Origin: Schauerella aestuarii
GTDB taxonomy: Bacteria; Pseudomonadota; Gammaproteobacteria; Burkholderiales; Burkholderiaceae_B
DNA length: 64,000 nucleotides
Reading direction: 5' to 3'
Assembly: GCF_009866805.1 (NCBI RefSeq)
Contig: NZ_SIZW01000039.1
Span: 558,001-622,000 of the forward strand
Shown here: positions 54,965 to 63,309 of the stretch, one piece after another
Position numbering within the stretch: the stretch's first letter is position 1
How the letters are laid out: each line of letters opens with the position of its first letter
Notes under the pieces: generated by a model
Database searches by the model: none
What the model was told of the DNA's origin: nothing
What the model saw: the letters and a program-made list of their open reading frames with translations, nothing else
Translations under genes and position numbers: made by a program

Positions 54965-56256
54965 GCGGTTTCTCTCAAGGTTTTCCGTAAATGGCGGTGG
55001 TAGACGCCCAGATTGTGGAATCCACGACGCTTATTGCGATTGCTCGATCGAAAGATGATTACCTCCACGCCGATTGCACGACACACATCGCATTTGCATT
55101 GCTTCCATGGTTCGTGCTCAAGTGTTCGTTGGATGTGCGAAGCAATTTTGCCGAGCGCCTTATCCTGAAGATCTCCTCCCGTGCCATCGCCGCGGATCAA
55201 GAATTGGTGGTAATCCATCACTGCTTCCAGCGTGACGCTGACGTTCGAATTGCCTCGGTCGAATGAGCGTAATTCTGCTAGGGCTTTGCGCTCGCGAACA
55301 TGCAAATCCTCGGCGCTGAATATCCCGCGCTTGATGCCTTGTAATAAACGTGAATTTTCGATGGCCTGAGGGATGCGGATAGCAGTGTAGTAAGCAAGTC
55401 TACCGTCGGACCCTTCACTGTAGTAGTTGGCTTTTTCATCCTTAAATGCGCGAATTAACGGCGAAGTGGAATCGAAACTAGTGATGCCAAAGTCTGTGAA
55501 CTCGTGAATACTATCCGCCTTCGCAAAGCCAAGAAGATGAATCTTCGTATTTCGATGGATGCGTGCGCGAATCGCTGAAAGGACTGTCTTAATCGCGTCA
55601 ACCTTCAAAGGTACCAAACCGCCGATAGCTAGGTAACCATATCCCATACGCTCTAGGCGATACGCCGCCTCGGCCATGCTATTCGGGGACCATCCTTGCA
55701 CGGGACCAAGGGGCTCGAATGGCATACCTTCGCGTTTGGTTAGTTTCAGAAACGCCTCAGCGTTGTCCAGCGTGACCGCGTATCGCCGTCGAACTGCTGC
55801 ACCTACCTCGTTCTCCGATGGGTTGCTCAGGTCACAATCGAAGATGATGTGGTCTGGCGAGACGCCATGAGTGAATCCTGCTTCAATGTAAAACTCCAGA
55901 ACCTCTTTGGGTGAGTACGCCGGTTCGGGGTGATTAGCGTACGCGAAAGCACCGCAATCCCCCATCAGCATTGCATCCTTGAAGCGAATGTCGTCGTAGC
56001 GCAGAAATTTTCGAGCGCCATCACGCAGTAGGCGTTGCTCCTCTCGAGTTGAGTAACGCACTTTTGAAGCGGCAACCCCGGGAGCTTGTCGGACTGCACT
56101 CATTGCAACCAGGAGGCCATCGTATGGTGCTGGTTCCATGAGTTCATGAGCGTACACATCCGACCAGTAACGTTCACGCCCGGGACTGTTGCGATCATTA
56201 AGAAAATCGTACCCAGGATCTACGTAATCCTGAGTATCAGAGTAGAGAAATTTCAT
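54961..56256 (-). CDS. dpdA: DpdA, TGT-like DNA-guanine transglycosylase
   Basis: A 431-residue homologue of tRNA-guanine transglycosylase. Candidate catalytic residues are D100 (MGDCGAF, in place of the tRNA enzyme's DSGGFQ) and nucleophile D262 (FDSTSP). The zinc site is kept: C387, C389, C392 (CKCDVC) and H414. HLLGFAKADSIHEFTDFGIT is the TGT substrate-loop region. DpdA exchanges guanine in DNA for preQ0. It lies between two DGQHR genes, with four-base overlaps on both sides. This gene is the marker of the island and makes the Dpd assignment secure. Confidence 0.9.
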   Translation of the reverse strand: MKFLYSDTQDYVDPGYDFLNDRNSPGRERYWSDVYAHELMEPAPYDGLLVAMSAVRQAPGVAASKVRYSTREEQRLLRDGARKFLRYDDIRFKDAMLMGDCGAFAYANHPEPAYSPKEVLEFYIEAGFTHGVSPDHIIFDCDLSNPSENEVGAAVRRRYAVTLDNAEAFLKLTKREGMPFEPLGPVQGWSPNSMAEAAYRLERMGYGYLAIGGLVPLKVDAIKTVLSAIRARIHRNTKIHLLGFAKADSIHEFTDFGITSFDSTSPLIRAFKDEKANYYSEGSDGRLAYYTAIRIPQAIENSRLLQGIKRGIFSAEDLHVRERKALAELRSFDRGNSNVSVTLEAVMDYHQFLIRGDGTGGDLQDKALGKIASHIQRTLEHEPWKQCKCDVCRAIGVEVIIFRSSNRNKRRGFHNLGVYHRHLRKTLRETA

Positions 56257-57398
56257 GTGAATTTTTTTGTATGGTTGCTCGCGGCATAGATTTGCATCAA
56301 AGCAGCTTGTAGTTTTTTAACGTGCTGTGGAGTGTTTTGAACTTCGTTCCAGGGTAAGCCTATCGACTCCCAAGTTCCTTCTGTCCACCTACAAGCTGGG
56401 GCAATTTTTTCGATCTCGCGTTGCACTGTGGCTACGTCAGCATTCGGAGCTAAGCGAAGGTAGATCGCATCCATTAGCAGACCCATCGCGAGCAATCCAG
56501 CCGAATGCATCAGCCTGCTATTTTTTGGATCCATTCCCCAACAGTTAGGAAATACGTTTTTTACTGCTGTCCAGTATGTGATTAATAACCGGTACATACC
56601 TTCAACGTCTCCGCCGCCGTCGCGTCCGATTAATTTAAAAGGTGCGAGTGCCCCTAGCGCAGTCGATAGACTATTTTTGACGATCGAGAGAAGTGCAGTA
56701 TCCGTTACTACCGCCCCGGAGGCTGTTTGGTCTGATGCTCGCTTCACGATCCGGTGGAATGGCGATGCGGGATCTTGATTCAGTAGATTTACCAACTCAG
56801 CCGGTAGCTTTCGAGCCGCCAAATCACGAGGCAGCACGAAGGCTGCTGTCTCCGGCAAGAGTTCGTTGATTAGTCGGGTTGGCAGCGGTTTGGCCTTGTT
56901 GACCAAGATGAATTGTTCTCGCTGGACGGATATTTTGTCCGACACAAACCCGATCACTGGAACCGCTAAATCACTGTGTTGCGCTTGAGAGAGGGCGATC
57001 GACCTTTGTTGCCCGTCGACTATCCAAGCCACACGCTGGCCCTCGTCATAGATTGGTAAAGTTAGCGTTCCGCTCTCAGAGACTCTAGCATCGCCAGTTG
57101 GTCGGCTTCCGCGCGAGGCAGTGAACTTCACATCGGGTGCCATTGCTAGAATTATTGCGTTGGGAAACAACACGTCGCCTTGGTTGAGGTAGTCAACAAT
57201 ACCCTTCACGTGCTGACGAATTTCTGGTCGTTGGAAGCCTTTTAGTGCGTCAGTTGCATCTCGCCCAATCCGCGAAATGTCCGCCACTCTTACGATGTCC
57301 CCGCCCTTAATGAAGAACGCGTAAACATCTAATCCTTGACCCTGGGTTGTGTGTAATGCACGTATCACAAGTGCTGGTCGAGTCGGCGAAGGCTTCAT
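56253..57398 (-). CDS. Second DGQHR-domain (DpdB-like) protein
   Basis: A 381-residue paralogue of DpdB: DGQQR at 128-132 (WIVDGQQRSIALS), LKGFQR near 52-57, PNAIILAM and FILVNKAKPLPTRLINELLP all align with the other copy. I chose the ATG at 57398 because GGAG lies five bases upstream; ATG 57410 and TTG 57428 in frame are alternatives. It follows the DUF6884-like gene by 13 bases and overlaps dpdA. Salmonella has only one dpdB, so this copy is an addition. It could form a heteromer with DpdB or recognise a different sequence; unknown. Confidence 0.75.
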   Translation of the reverse strand: MKPSPTRPALVIRALHTTQGQGLDVYAFFIKGGDIVRVADISRIGRDATDALKGFQRPEIRQHVKGIVDYLNQGDVLFPNAIILAMAPDVKFTASRGSRPTGDARVSESGTLTLPIYDEGQRVAWIVDGQQRSIALSQAQHSDLAVPVIGFVSDKISVQREQFILVNKAKPLPTRLINELLPETAAFVLPRDLAARKLPAELVNLLNQDPASPFHRIVKRASDQTASGAVVTDTALLSIVKNSLSTALGALAPFKLIGRDGGGDVEGMYRLLITYWTAVKNVFPNCWGMDPKNSRLMHSAGLLAMGLLMDAIYLRLAPNADVATVQREIEKIAPACRWTEGTWESIGLPWNEVQNTPQHVKKLQAALMQIYAASNHTKKFT

Positions 57399-57411
57399 GG
57401 ACACTCCCATA

Positions 57412-58323
57412 TCAGTTGCGCAATTCAATTGCTAGCGCTTGCCAAAGACGACTGAATCGCTTTTGTTCGCAGGAGATACATGCCTCATCCCGCAGGTATC
57501 TTAGTAATCGCGTACTCTTACCCTCATGCTGTGCCCATTTTTTGATGAGTACCTCACGAATTTCTTCATCCGACATGCGCTTGTTGGCTGAACGGGGCAT
57601 TCGCAATTGATTTGCGAGTGCTGCTGCAACCGCCGATCGTGCCTTTGTTAGCGGTAGCGTCGATGCTTCGAGAGTAGTCACGAAATGCCTCAGCGCGCGC
57701 TGTGCAAAATCAGACTGTGTGCCGGCAAATTCGCGTATCGACTCCAAGCGTTCGTCGTAAGGCATGACGCAGTCGATCAGGTGCTTGGGTACCTCGCGCG
57801 CTCCCGCGTTCGAGGTGAAAATTCGCAGATGATTAGCAGAGGCCGGACTCACCCGAGCTAAATCATCATGGACCAGACGAAAATAACTACTAGGGAGCGC
57901 GAGTAGCGTCGGTGACTGGGCGATTAGGTGAGATAAGGGGAAGGGTCGGAGAGCGGTTAACTCGTTCCACCAATCAGCCGCAGTTGCGTTAATGGATTGG
58001 AGCCGACGCGCCAGGTCCGACCCCGGAGCCACCGTGCATTCGTACCCTGGCACGAAATCGTCAGACTTCACTAGGCCTAGTCCCGCCGAAACGATGCGCC
58101 AAGACACACCTAAGTGGCTAGCCGCTGCTGCTGTATCAGTAACCGAGCGACCTTGGTACAACGACTGCGCAGTCGCAACCGGGAACACTTTGCTAACAAC
58201 ATTTCGCCACGCCTCGGCCAACTGCCTGGTAGTAAGCAGATGAGGAATCTGCGACATATCTATCCGGTCTGATCCAGACTTTCTCTGAGTGCAGCAGGTG
58301 ACAATGACAGCAGTAACAAGCAT
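57412..58323 (-). CDS. DUF6884/YaaA-like protein at head of modification operon
   Basis: A 303-residue protein. Its first 100 residues have the DUF6884/YaaA-like pattern: VIVTCCTQRK (residues 7-15), LYQGRS (55-60), WRIVSAGLGLVKSDD (75-89), and VPGYECT (91-97). Some relatives of this fold act on nucleobase or DNA glycosidic bonds; no activity can be claimed. The C-terminal half is helical and has a CISCEQK stretch. It is the first gene of the modification operon, before the two DGQHR proteins and dpdA. In Salmonella DpdC turns dPreQ0 into the amide dADG; this is the only uncharacterised protein in this operon, so it is the best positional candidate for that step, but homology to DpdC was not tested. 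Confidence 0.6.
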   Translation of the reverse strand: MLVTAVIVTCCTQRKSGSDRIDMSQIPHLLTTRQLAEAWRNVVSKVFPVATAQSLYQGRSVTDTAAAASHLGVSWRIVSAGLGLVKSDDFVPGYECTVAPGSDLARRLQSINATAADWWNELTALRPFPLSHLIAQSPTLLALPSSYFRLVHDDLARVSPASANHLRIFTSNAGAREVPKHLIDCVMPYDERLESIREFAGTQSDFAQRALRHFVTTLEASTLPLTKARSAVAAALANQLRMPRSANKRMSDEEIREVLIKKWAQHEGKSTRLLRYLRDEACISCEQKRFSRLWQALAIELRN

Positions 58324-58696
58324 GGATGTTCCAGCGATTTCGCAGTTGTTTCCGATGGTGGAAATTGTACATCATGCAGTTATTCAGGCAGTTTTTCGCT
58401 GGCAGACCAGCAGTAATTTCTTCAGCGCAGATATTGCGGTTTTACGGCTCATTGGATGTCTCATGAGCGCCGGATGGCGGAAGAATAGGAGACCATTCCG
58501 TAATCATGAGCCAACATCATTACCGCGCGTGCTCGCCTCTTTTAGGCATTGACGCACGCGTTTGACCTGCCTGGCTATGCCGAGCGACAAGCGTTCTTGA
58601 GAATCCTTCGAGCGTTACCGTCGCATAGATCGCCGTATCCGTCTTCGCAGTTGCGATGAATCTCGTAGGCGCTACTGCTCGTGACCAACGCAGAAA
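58324..58696. other. Intergenic region upstream of modification operon, island right end
   Basis: No credible gene. On the minus strand a TGTACAAT sequence at 58365-58372 is a -10 candidate for the modification operon, 40-45 bases before the start codon at 58323, without a good -35. The composition changes to that of the host before the tRNA. No direct repeat matching the tRNA end was found. Confidence 0.35.
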
Positions 58697-58729
58697 GCAA
58701 AAAACCGCTACTTATTGAGAGTAGCGGTT
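58697..58729 (-). terminator. Intrinsic terminator of tRNA-Leu
   Basis: Stem AACCGCTACT / AGTAGCGGTT (58703-58712 with 58720-58729) with a seven-base loop, followed on the minus strand by a T-run. It lies just after the 3' end of tRNA-Leu, so belongs to the host and marks where the island can begin. Confidence 0.85.
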
Positions 58730-58737
58730 CCTTTATC

Positions 58738-58822
58738 TGGTGCCCGGGGCCGGAATCGAACCGGCACGCCTTGCGGCGGGGGATTTTGAGTCCCCTGCGT
58801 CTACCAATTTCACCACCCGGGC
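58738..58822 (-). tRNA. tRNA-Leu (CAA anticodon)
   Basis: The minus strand folds as a class II tRNA: acceptor GCCCGGG/CCCGGGC, D-arm GGTGAAATTGGTAGAC, anticodon stem GGGGA/TCCCC with loop CTCAAAA (anticodon CAA), long variable arm GCCGCAAGGC and T-arm GCCGGTTCGATTCCGGC; CCA is encoded. It reads TTG leucine codons. The 3' end points to the Dpd island, the common situation for integration at tRNA genes. Confidence 0.95.
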
Positions 58823-58980
58823 ATAGGAGGTCGCGTGTTCCTTAGGCCGTTGCAGCGAAAGGTCAGCGTGGTGTCGAGCCAATAATTATATCGGATATTG
58901 AAAATTTGTGGAATGCCCCCATAATTTACCGGTCTGGGGGCCTGGCGCCCCTCGCTTCAACCCACTTTTTCTAGTCGATC

Positions 58981-60906
58981 ATGAGCCAAACTGACACTTC
59001 CACCGCATCCGCTGGCGCGAACGGCGCCGAGACGCTCGGCTTCCAAGCCGAAGTGAAGCAGCTGCTTCACCTGATGATCCACTCGCTTTACAGCAATAAG
59101 GAAATCTTCCTTCGTGAGCTGATCTCCAACGCTTCGGACGCCTGCGATAAGCTGCGTTTCGAGGCCATTGACCATCCCGAGCTGCTGGAAGGCGGTGCCG
59201 ATCTGGGCTTGCGTGTCGATTACGACAAGGCGGCCCGCACGATTACCATCACCGACAACGGCATTGGCCTGTCGCGTGACGAGGCGGTGGCCAACCTGGG
59301 CACGATCGCGAAGTCGGGCACGCGCGAGTTCTTCTCCAAGCTCACGGGCGATAAGCAGAAAGACGCGCAACTGATCGGTCAGTTTGGCGTGGGCTTTTAT
59401 TCGTCGTTCATCGTGGCGGACAAGGTTACGGTGCTGAGCCGTCGCGCTGGTTTGCCCGCGAGCGAAGGCGTGCAGTGGATTTCGGATGGTCAGGGCGAGT
59501 TCTCGATTGCCCAGGTCGAGCGCGAGGAGCGCGGCACGAGCGTGACGCTGCATTTGCGTGAAGACGAAGACGAGCTGCTCAATGGTTGGAAGCTGCGCGA
59601 TATTCTGCGTCGCTATTCCGATCACATTTCGCTGCCGATCCGCATGGCCAAGGAAGATTGGGATGCGGAGAAGGGCGAGCAAGTGAAGGGCGAGGAGCTC
59701 GAGACGGTCAACCAGGCGAATGCGTTGTGGACGCGTTCGAAGTCGGAAGTGACTGACGAGCAGTATCAAGAGTTCTATAAGCACATCACGCACGATTTCG
59801 CCGAGCCGTTGGCGTGGTCGCACAATCGTGTGGAAGGCCGTAGCGAGTACACGCAGCTGTTGTTTATCCCGAAGCATGCCCCGATGGATTTGTGGGATCG
59901 CGATGGCAAGCGCGGCGTGAAGCTGTATGTGAAGCGCGTTTTCATCATGGACGATGCCGAGCAATTGCTGCCGTCGTATCTGCGCTTTGTGCGTGGCGTG
60001 ATCGATTCGGCGGATCTGCCGCTGAACGTGTCGCGCGAGATTCTGCAAGAGAGCCGCGATGTGCGTGCGATCCGTGAAGGGTCGTCGAAGCGCATTCTGT
60101 CGCTCTTGGAAGATATGGCCGAGAACAAGCCCGAAGACTATGCCGCATTCTGGACGGAGTTCGGCCAGGTGCTGAAGGAAGGCACGGGCGAAGACGCGGC
60201 CAATCTGGAGCGCATTTCGAAGCTGCTGCGTTTTGCGTCGACGCATTCGGGCGATGAGTCGCAAACCGTGTCGTTGGCCGATTACGTGGGCCGCATGAAG
60301 GAAGGTCAGGACAAGATTTACTACGTGACGGCCGATTCGTTTGCTGCGGCAAGCAACAGCCCGCACCTGGAGATATTCCGCAAGAAGGGCATCGAAGTGC
60401 TGCTGCTCACCGAGCGTGTGGACGAGTGGATGATGTCGCACCTGCGTGAGTTCGACGGTAAGTCGTTGGCGTCGGTGGCGAAGGGCGGTCTGGATCTGGA
60501 CAAGCTGTCGGACGAAGCCGAGAAGAAGCATCAGGAAGAGGTGGCCGAGCAGTTCAAGCCGCTGGTGGAGCGTTTGCAAGCGTCCTTGGCCGACAAGGTG
60601 AAGGAAGTGCGCGTAACGTCGCGTCTGGTGGATTCGCCGGCGTGCGTGGTGGTGGGTGAGAACGACTTGAGCCCGCATCTGCTGCGTATGTTGAAGTCGG
60701 CGGGTCAGGAAGCGCCGGTGGTGAAGCCTGTGCTGGAAATCAATCCCGAGCACGCGTTGGTGGGCCGTATCGAGAAGGCCAGCGACGAAGAGTTTGGCGA
60801 TTGGGCGCAGTTGTTGTTGGATCAAGCGATGCTCGCCGAAGGCGCGCAAATCGCCGATCCGGCCGCCTTCGTGAAGCGCTTGAACCAGTTGCTGTTGAAG
60901 GCATAA
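58981..60906 (+). CDS. htpG: Chaperone HtpG (bacterial Hsp90)
   Basis: A 641-residue GHKL-ATPase chaperone. The N-terminal ATP pocket has [40 protein letters not shown] and [11 protein letters not shown]. The middle domain has [16 protein letters not shown] and the C-terminal dimerisation domain ends [20 protein letters not shown] and related segments. Length is normal for bacterial HtpG. It assists folding of late-stage client proteins in the cytoplasm. It is the first host gene to the right of the tRNA; upstream sequence is short and no heat-shock promoter could be firmly fixed. The next gene begins three bases after the stop. Confidence 0.97.
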   Translation: MSQTDTSTASAGANGAETLGFQAEVKQLLHLMIHSLYSNKEIFLRELISNASDACDKLRFEAIDHPELLEGGADLGLRVDYDKAARTITITDNGIGLSRDEAVANLGTIAKSGTREFFSKLTGDKQKDAQLIGQFGVGFYSSFIVADKVTVLSRRAGLPASEGVQWISDGQGEFSIAQVEREERGTSVTLHLREDEDELLNGWKLRDILRRYSDHISLPIRMAKEDWDAEKGEQVKGEELETVNQANALWTRSKSEVTDEQYQEFYKHITHDFAEPLAWSHNRVEGRSEYTQLLFIPKHAPMDLWDRDGKRGVKLYVKRVFIMDDAEQLLPSYLRFVRGVIDSADLPLNVSREILQESRDVRAIREGSSKRILSLLEDMAENKPEDYAAFWTEFGQVLKEGTGEDAANLERISKLLRFASTHSGDESQTVSLADYVGRMKEGQDKIYYVTADSFAAASNSPHLEIFRKKGIEVLLLTERVDEWMMSHLREFDGKSLASVAKGGLDLDKLSDEAEKKHQEEVAEQFKPLVERLQASLADKVKEVRVTSRLVDSPACVVVGENDLSPHLLRMLKSAGQEAPVVKPVLEINPEHALVGRIEKASDEEFGDWAQLLLDQAMLAEGAQIADPAAFVKRLNQLLLKA

Positions 60907-60908
60907 GC

Positions 60909-62531
60909 ATGGCGGCGGGTGTGCGGCAGCAGTTGGGCACGCACGCGCGCCGTAGCGCGACCGCCGCCGTCGGGCGTTTTTACGCCTTGACGGCGGTTTG
61001 CTATTTGAGCCTCGGCCTCGCCGCTCCCATGAGCGTCGGGGCCGAGTTGCCTTCCAGCGCCGATATCAAGAACGAGCTGGTGATGGCGATGGGAGAGAAG
61101 CCGCCCATCGGTGTTGTGGTGGGCGTGATCGACAGCAATGGCATGCGCGTGATCAGTCACGGGCAGTTTGACCGCGACGATAGGCGGCCGGTGGATGGCG
61201 ATACGATTTTTGAGATCGGGTCGGTGTCGAAGGTGTTTACGACGCTATTGCTGGGCGAGATGGTCGCGCGCGGTGAGGTGAAGCTCGACGATCGGGTGGA
61301 CAGGTATTTGCTGGAAGGCGTGACCACGCCGAAGCGCGCGGGGAAGTCGATCACGTTGGTAGATTTGGCGACGCATACGTCGGGGTTGCCGCGGTTGCCG
61401 GGCAATTTGAAGCCTGCGGATATGTCGGATCCCTATGCGGATTACACGCCGGATAAGTTGTATGCGTTTTTGTCGTCGTATCAATTGCCGCGGGATATTG
61501 GCGCGACGTATGAGTATTCGAATCTGGGGATGGGGCTGCTGGGCGATGCGCTGGCGCGACGGGCGGCTGCTGGTTCGAAAGTTACCAACGCGAATGCTGA
61601 GGCCGGCGTCAGTGGCAAGGGCGCTGTTGGTTCCGACGCCGGTGTTGGTAGCACGGAGCGTGCTAATGCCAAAGCCTTGATCGGCGCAGATGGCCAGGCT
61701 GAAGCGCCTGTCGGCGCACTGATCGATTCAGTTGCGGCATATGACGCCGCACTGCGCGATCGGGTAACGGGTCCACTAGGCATGGCGGACACCTCTGCGG
61801 CGCTGTCTCCTTCAATGCAGGCGCGATTGGCCCCAGGTCACGACGGCGATCTCAAGCGCGTGCCGGGCTGGCATATGGGTGCGTTGCCGGGGGCGGGTGC
61901 ATTGCATTCGTCTGCCAAGGATTTGCTCAAGTTGATGAAGACGGCAATGGGCGATCCGTCGCCGCCGCTCGCTCGCGCGATGGCGATTACGCTGGCTACC
62001 GAGCGCGATATTGCCGATTCGGAAGGGCAGATCGCGCTGGGGTGGCACGTGGATCCTGAGTCGCGCGGCGGGATGGTTTGGCATAACGGGGCGACCGGCG
62101 GCTATAGCGCGTTTATCGGGTTCGTGCCGTTTACGCGGACGGGCGTGGTGGTGCTGGCAAATGTACGTCCGGTGATTGGCGTGGATGATATCGGTAGACG
62201 GCTGCTGATGTCGGGGATGATGTCTGCCGCTGAACCGCTCTCCGCGCAGCGCGTGCCGATCGATGTGCCGGGGGAAGTGCTGGAGCGGTATGTGGGGCGA
62301 TATCGGCTGACGCCGGAGTTTGCTCTCGAGGTGACTCGCGAAGGTGATGCACTGTTTGTGCAGGCCACCGGCCAGCAGCGGTTTCGAGTGTATGCAGAAA
62401 GTGCGTCTGACTTTTTCTACACCGTAGTGGATCCGCAGATCAGCTTCGTGACACCGGGGGAGAAGGGTGAGGCAGTGCGGATGGTGCTGCATCAGAACGG
62501 CCGAGATTTGGTGGGTGAGCGGAGTAAGTAA
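60909..62531 (+). CDS. Beta-lactamase-fold serine hydrolase, exported
   Basis: A 540-residue class C beta-lactamase/DD-peptidase fold protein. After a signal peptide (FYALTAVCYLSLGLAAPMSV then ELPSS) come the motifs S105-V-S-K108 (FEIGSVSKVFTTL), Y203-S-N205 (YEYSNLG) and H392-N-G394 (WHNGATGGY). A low-complexity insert of about 60 residues (KVTNANAEAGVSGKG and beyond) follows the YSN motif, before the conserved RDRVTGPLGMADTSAAL. A C-terminal domain of about 110 residues follows the core. Substrate unknown: esterase, peptidase or beta-lactam hydrolase. It likely shares the htpG transcript, with no clear functional link. The frame is open further left inside htpG, so I use the ATG at 60909. 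Confidence 0.88.
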   Translation: MAAGVRQQLGTHARRSATAAVGRFYALTAVCYLSLGLAAPMSVGAELPSSADIKNELVMAMGEKPPIGVVVGVIDSNGMRVISHGQFDRDDRRPVDGDTIFEIGSVSKVFTTLLLGEMVARGEVKLDDRVDRYLLEGVTTPKRAGKSITLVDLATHTSGLPRLPGNLKPADMSDPYADYTPDKLYAFLSSYQLPRDIGATYEYSNLGMGLLGDALARRAAAGSKVTNANAEAGVSGKGAVGSDAGVGSTERANAKALIGADGQAEAPVGALIDSVAAYDAALRDRVTGPLGMADTSAALSPSMQARLAPGHDGDLKRVPGWHMGALPGAGALHSSAKDLLKLMKTAMGDPSPPLARAMAITLATERDIADSEGQIALGWHVDPESRGGMVWHNGATGGYSAFIGFVPFTRTGVVVLANVRPVIGVDDIGRRLLMSGMMSAAEPLSAQRVPIDVPGEVLERYVGRYRLTPEFALEVTREGDALFVQATGQQRFRVYAESASDFFYTVVDPQISFVTPGEKGEAVRMVLHQNGRDLVGERSK

Positions 62532-62551
62532 ACGCGTTACTACTCAGTCGT

Positions 62552-62585
62552 ACCCAATTTGGGTGCAATAAAACCCAATATGGGT
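62552..62585. promoter_or_regulatory. Two in-phase palindromes at the HTH-nucleotidyltransferase start
   Basis: ACCCAATTTGGGT (62552-62564) and ACCCAATATGGGT (62573-62585) are near-identical inverted repeats whose starts are 21 bases apart, two turns of the helix. The second covers the ATG at 62580. Such paired sites at the start of an HTH-containing gene point to autoregulation by its own protein; the protein partner is inferred. Confidence 0.6.
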
Positions 62586-63224
62586 ACGATGACGACTGAC
62601 TCTCGATCGCGCTCGGGATTTGCCGATGCGCTTTTTCCTGGCACCAAGCAGCGTGTGCTAGGGTTGCTGTTCGCCCAGCCTGAACGAAGCTTCTACGCTA
62701 AAGAGGTCATCAGCCTCGTTGGTAGCGGGTCAGGAGCGGTGCAACGCGAATTGGCTGTTCTAGAGCAGAGTGGCCTGGTCACGATGAAGACCATCGGCAA
62801 CCAGAAGCACTATCAGGCAAATGCCGAATCCCCCATCTTTGCAGAGCTAAGCGCGATTGTTCAGAAAACGATTGGCTTAGCCGTGCCGCTACGCGAAGCG
62901 CTCGCGCCCATAACGCAACAGATTACGGCTGCGTTCGTTTATGGATCGGTCGCAAAGCGTACCGACACCGCACGAAGTGACATTGACCTGATGTTGATTG
63001 GTGATAACGTCAGCTACGGCGATGTTTTCACTGCGCTGGAAGATGTTGGTCATGCACTTGGTCGACCGGTTAATCCCACTATTTTGACGGGCGATGAATG
63101 GCGCAAGCGCATTAAGTCCGAGGACTCGTTTTTAACGCGTGTGCTTGCACAGCCGAAGATTTGGATTATTGGAGGCGAGGATAAACTCGCGCTCTCGCCG
63201 CTGAGATCCACCGTCCGGAAATGA
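62580..63224 (+). CDS. HTH - nucleotidyltransferase (MNT) fusion protein
   Basis: A 214-residue protein with an N-terminal winged HTH (about residues 15-85; PGTKQRVLGLLFAQPERSFY then GSGAVQRELAVLEQSGLV) followed by a minimal nucleotidyltransferase domain with the catalytic pattern GSVAKRTDTARSDIDLMLIG. MNT domains are seen as antitoxins beside HEPN toxins, or as stand-alone transferases that attach AMP or other nucleotides. No HEPN gene is next to it. Start is uncertain: ATG 62580 lies in the palindrome; ATG 62589 and TTG 62559 are in the same frame, and none has a good ribosome site, so a leaderless mRNA is possible. Confidence 0.75.
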   Translation: MGTMTTDSRSRSGFADALFPGTKQRVLGLLFAQPERSFYAKEVISLVGSGSGAVQRELAVLEQSGLVTMKTIGNQKHYQANAESPIFAELSAIVQKTIGLAVPLREALAPITQQITAAFVYGSVAKRTDTARSDIDLMLIGDNVSYGDVFTALEDVGHALGRPVNPTILTGDEWRKRIKSEDSFLTRVLAQPKIWIIGGEDKLALSPLRSTVRK

Positions 63225-63309
63225 CAAGGGCACTGAAGGGAATCTGAGATTCCCGTGTGCCGCATGACGAGCCATCTATGTGCCGTCGGCAGCCGAGATG
63301 GCCTGCCGA

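Noticed and set aside
32424-58696. A phage or conjugative element carrying the Dpd genes
   Set aside because: No integrase, transposase, relaxase or phage structural gene is present; only a low-GC defence island next to a tRNA.
58957-60849. A 630-residue minus-strand open frame opposite htpG
   Set aside because: It is a shadow of the HtpG gene, with biased composition and no motif.
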